Of a stretch of DNA of 64,000 bases, positions 61,159-64,000 are shown piece by piece (positions within the stretch are counted from its first letter, which is position 1; each line of letters opens with the position of its first letter). The translations under genes were made by a program, and so were the position numbers. The DNA is from Neoroseomonas marina (GTDB lineage Bacteria > Pseudomonadota > Alphaproteobacteria > Acetobacterales > Acetobacteraceae), in NCBI RefSeq assembly GCF_012927745.1, contig NZ_JABBKX010000009.1, forward strand, positions 124,001 to 188,000, read 5' to 3'. The notes under the pieces were generated by a model. The model was not told where the DNA came from. It saw nothing but the letters and a program-made list of their open reading frames with translations, and did no database searches.

Positions 61159-62961
61159 ATGGCCGATAAAGACAACCCCAATCCCGCCTCCTTCCGGCTG
61201 CCGGACCCTGCGCTGGTCAGCCGAACCATGTCGGACGTCGCGGAACGGGGGCACAGGATCGTCTCGGACTTCCTCAAGCGGCAAACGGACGGCACGCCGG
61301 ACCCGGACCCGCTGAAGATCGGCTCCGCGTTCCTCGAGATGACGACGCGGCTGATGACGAACCCCGCGCGGCTCGTGCAGGCGCAGCTCGGATTCTGGCA
61401 CGACTACCTCACGCTCTGGCAGAACACGGCGCGCCGGATGATGGGCGACGAACCGAAGCCCGTCATCGACGAGGATTCGAAGGATCGTCGCTTCAAGGAC
61501 GAAGCCTGGCGCGACCACGAGATCTTCGACTTCATCCGCCAGACCTACCTTCTATCCGCCCGCTACTTCCGCCACGTCGTGGAAGGCGCCGAGGGGCTCG
61601 AGCCCAAGACGGCGCAGAAGGTCGATTTCTACACGCGCCAGTTCGTCGACGCGATGAGCCCGACGAATTTCCTGCTGACCAACCCCGAGGTGCTGCGCCG
61701 CACCGCGGAAACCGGCGGCGAGAACCTGCTGCGCGGCCTGTCGAACCTGCTGTCGGACCTCGAGCGCGGCCGCGGCCAGCTCAAGATCCGCATGACGGAC
61801 GACACCAAGTTCAAGGTGGGCGAGAACATCGCCGTCACCCCCGGCAAGGTCGTCTACCAGAACGACCTGATGCAGCTGATCCAGTACACGCCCACCACGA
61901 AGGAGGTGCTGAAGCGTCCGCTGCTGATCATCCCGCCCTGGATCAACAAGTTCTACATCCTCGACCTGCGGCCGAAGAATTCCTTCATCCGCTGGGCGGT
62001 GGAACAGGGCCACACGGTCTTCGTCATCTCCTGGGTGAACCCGGACGCGAAGCTCGCCGAGAAGGGCTTCGACGACTACATGATGGAAGGCCCTTACGCC
62101 GCGCTCGACGCGATCGAGAAGGCGACCGGCGAGAAGGGTGCCAACGTCATCGGCTATTGCCTGGGCGGCACGCTGCTCGCGTCCACGCTCGCGCACATGG
62201 CGGTGAAGAAGGATACGCGCGTGAAGTCCGCGACCTTCTTCACGACGATGGTCGACTTCGAGGAAGCCGGCGAGCTCGGCGTCTTCATCGACGAGGAACA
62301 GCTCTCCGCGCTCGAGGAGAAGATGTCGAAGCGCGGCTTCCTCGAGGGCCAGGAGATGGCCACCACCTTCAACATGCTGCGCGCGAACGACCTGATCTGG
62401 TCCTTCGTCGTGAACAACTACCTGATGGGCCAGGAGCCCTTCCCGTTCGACCTGCTCTACTGGAACGACGATTCCACGCGGATGCCGGCGAGGATGCATT
62501 CCTTCTACCTGCGCCGCATGTACCAGCAGAACGACCTGGTGAAGCCGGGCGGGATCGAGCTCAACGGCGTCAAGCTCGACCTCAGGAAGATCAAGGTCCC
62601 GACCTACATCCTCTCGACGCGGGAGGACCACATCGCCCCTTGGCTTTCCACCTATCGCGCGACGCAGATCTACAAGGGGCCGGTGCGCTTCGTGCTCGCT
62701 GCCTCGGGCCACATCGCGGGCGTCGCCAACCCGCCGGACGCCGGCAAGTACAGCCACTGGATCAACACCGAGCTGCCCGCGGACCCCGAGGAGTGGTTCA
62801 GGGGCGCGACGGAACTCGCAGGCTCCTGGTGGCCGGACTGGCACCGCTGGGTGAGCGGACAGGACAAGGCCCTGGTACCCGCGCGCATCCCCGGGGAGGG
62901 CGGCCTGCCGGCCCTCGAGGATGCCCCCGGATCCTATGTGAAGGTGATGGGCACCGACTGA
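61159..62961 (+). CDS. phaC: Class I poly(3-hydroxyalkanoate) synthase
   Basis: This 600-residue enzyme has the PhaC N-terminal domain (LGFWHDYLTLWQNTARRM) and the lipase-like box GYCLGGT with the nucleophile C334. ISWVNPDA follows the oxyanion region, and the catalytic His lies in ASGHIAGVANPP near the C-terminus. It polymerises 3-hydroxyacyl-CoA into carbon-storage granules. It stands alone; phaA, phaB and phaR are not adjacent. Confidence 0.96.
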   Translation: MADKDNPNPASFRLPDPALVSRTMSDVAERGHRIVSDFLKRQTDGTPDPDPLKIGSAFLEMTTRLMTNPARLVQAQLGFWHDYLTLWQNTARRMMGDEPKPVIDEDSKDRRFKDEAWRDHEIFDFIRQTYLLSARYFRHVVEGAEGLEPKTAQKVDFYTRQFVDAMSPTNFLLTNPEVLRRTAETGGENLLRGLSNLLSDLERGRGQLKIRMTDDTKFKVGENIAVTPGKVVYQNDLMQLIQYTPTTKEVLKRPLLIIPPWINKFYILDLRPKNSFIRWAVEQGHTVFVISWVNPDAKLAEKGFDDYMMEGPYAALDAIEKATGEKGANVIGYCLGGTLLASTLAHMAVKKDTRVKSATFFTTMVDFEEAGELGVFIDEEQLSALEEKMSKRGFLEGQEMATTFNMLRANDLIWSFVVNNYLMGQEPFPFDLLYWNDDSTRMPARMHSFYLRRMYQQNDLVKPGGIELNGVKLDLRKIKVPTYILSTREDHIAPWLSTYRATQIYKGPVRFVLAASGHIAGVANPPDAGKYSHWINTELPADPEEWFRGATELAGSWWPDWHRWVSGQDKALVPARIPGEGGLPALEDAPGSYVKVMGTD

Positions 62962-62985
62962 ACCGGGCGCGACCCCGGCGGCGCG

Positions 62986-63618
62986 TCAGTTGATGCCGCT
63001 GCCGAGGCCGTCCGTGATCGCCCCGGGCGCGCCCGTCTGCCACCAATTGCCCGCGCCGACCCAGCCGCCGTCGAGGTCGAGCCGCCGCATCTCGCGCGCC
63101 AGCGCCGCGCTCGCCTGCTCGGCGGCGGGCAGCGGGCCGAGATCGCCGAGCCGCGCCAGCGTCTGCTGGCCCCCAGGCTCGAAGATCGCCGGTACCAGAA
63201 GTGATTCCGCGGCCGCCTGGTTCCCCGCGCGCAGCCGGGACGAGACGTTGCCCAGAGCGGTGATGACCTGCGGCTGCGGCGCCGACTGCGCGATGCCGAG
63301 CGCCGCCCGGTTCTCGTTCCGGGCGATGCGCAGCGCATAGGCGGTCGTCTGCGACAGCATCGGCCAGGCCCGCCGCTCCGTGACCTCGAAATCGAGCGCT
63401 TCGAGCCGCGCCAGGGCGAGCGCCGCCTGTGCCGGCTGCCCCTGCAGCGCCTGGCCCTGATTCGCGAAGGCGGCGGCCGTCGCCTCGATGGCCGCGCGCA
63501 GCGGCCCGCCCTGCCCGCTCGCCGTCGTCAGCACCGTCGGCGGCAGCGACTGGGGCGTGCGGAGTTCCTCACAGGCCGCGAGCAGCGGCAGGCCCAGCAT
63601 GGCGCGACGGCCGGTCAT
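62986..63618 (-). CDS. Small exported (lipo)protein, copy 1 of a tandem pair
   Basis: This 210-residue protein starts MTGRRAMLGLPLLAACEEL, a short leader with a lipobox-like LLAAC. Helical repeats follow, with ALGNVSSRLRAGNQAAAESLLVP and a GPLPAAEQASAALAREM segment. It is clearly related to its upstream neighbour (see that entry). The ATG overlaps the neighbour's stop (ATGA). No family is recognised. Confidence 0.65.
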   Translation of the reverse strand: MTGRRAMLGLPLLAACEELRTPQSLPPTVLTTASGQGGPLRAAIEATAAAFANQGQALQGQPAQAALALARLEALDFEVTERRAWPMLSQTTAYALRIARNENRAALGIAQSAPQPQVITALGNVSSRLRAGNQAAAESLLVPAIFEPGGQQTLARLGDLGPLPAAEQASAALAREMRRLDLDGGWVGAGNWWQTGAPGAITDGLGSGIN

Positions 63619-64000
63619 CGAACCAACAGGCTCCGGGAATTCTGTCTTTGCATGCGCCACATCTCCTGGAGGGTCAGACTTGCCGCCCAGGCGGTGCGCG
63701 GCAAGGGGGGAAGGTTCGTCAGCCGGTCGAGGGTCTCCGTCCCGCCCGGCACGAAGACCGGCGGCGCCAGCGCCGAAGCGGCTGCGGCCTGGTCGTTCGC
63801 GGCGACGGCGTTGCGCACGCGCGTCAGGGCGTCGATCACCGCCTGCGGCGCGGCCTCGGCGGGAATGCCGAGCGCGCCGCGCCATTCCGGCCGCGCCTGC
63901 TCGAAGGCCATGGACGCCAGGGGCGACATCTCGATCCACCGGGCGCCATGGCGCAGCTCGACCGTGAGGTGCTCCGCCTCCGAGATGCCCTGCGCCGCTT
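63615..64000 (-). CDS. Hypothetical protein, copy 2 of a tandem pair (partial at window end)
   Basis: The gene runs off the right edge; 127 C-terminal residues are visible and the frame is open to base 64000. Its ALGIPAEAAPQAVIDALTRV and PPVFVPGGTETLDRL stretches align with ALGIAQSAPQPQVITALGNV and PAIFEPGGQQTLARL of the downstream protein. The two are therefore a tandem duplication. Its N-terminus and any signal peptide cannot be seen. Function is unknown. Confidence 0.6.
   Translation of the reverse strand, partial: AAQGISEAEHLTVELRHGARWIEMSPLASMAFEQARPEWRGALGIPAEAAPQAVIDALTRVRNAVAANDQAAAASALAPPVFVPGGTETLDRLTNLPPLPRTAWAASLTLQEMWRMQRQNSRSLLVR

Overview
The window is a high-G+C stretch packed with genes, with many ATGA/GTGA stop-start overlaps. 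It looks like the chromosome of an alphaproteobacterium, most likely in the Acetobacteraceae (Roseomonas-like). That placement is inferred from the abundance of Bug-type periplasmic receptors, the paired hydantoinase A/B genes, a class I PHA synthase and the recJ-glpX-hom-aminotransferase order. No rRNA, CRISPR array, transposase or integrase was seen. No recognisable transcription factor was found in 64 kb, although several transport and catabolic operons are present.

Layout. 1-5852: a complete ligase-associated DNA repair module (ATP-dependent ligase cut by the window edge, exonuclease, Lhr-type helicase, PdeM), arranged divergently. 5872-18683: a GFA protein, then catabolic clusters with Bug receptors, two SDRs, CMD-fold proteins, a degenerate acyl-CoA-synthetase-like protein, an M20 amidohydrolase, a 3-hydroxyacyl-CoA dehydrogenase, a ThDP enzyme and a D-aminoacylase. 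18687-31395: two hydantoinase/oxoprolinase A+B pairs on opposite strands that share one divergent control region. One pair is fed by a TRAP transporter and followed by a MaoC hydratase; the other follows a Bug receptor. 31409-35711: a degenerate metallophosphoesterase, then queA-tgt-queF (queuosine synthesis) and an SH3 protein. 35733-43346: a five-gene peptide-type ABC transporter operon and a divergent nucleobase permease.

43368-50436 is an orphan type VI secretion (T6SS) payload cluster: VgrG, a DUF2169-pentapeptide fusion, a second pentapeptide protein, DUF3540 and a PAAR-like DUF4150 protein. No sheath or baseplate genes and no obvious toxin were seen.

50987-54397 is a small genomic island at the 3' end of a tRNA-Glu(UUC) gene. 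A 22-bp exact copy of the tRNA 3' end lies at its far side. Inside are a two-helix membrane protein, a 5'-truncated SRAP gene and a lower-G+C operon. That operon encodes a short ORF, a HipA-like kinase lacking the usual HipA N-terminal domain, and a protein that appears to join that missing domain (HipS-like) to a HIRAN domain. This split HipA/HIRAN operon is the best candidate for an undescribed system.

54504-64000 returns to housekeeping: recJ, glpX, hom, an LL-DAP/alanine-type aminotransferase, phaC, a proline-rich lipoprotein, and two tandemly duplicated small proteins, the second cut by the window end.
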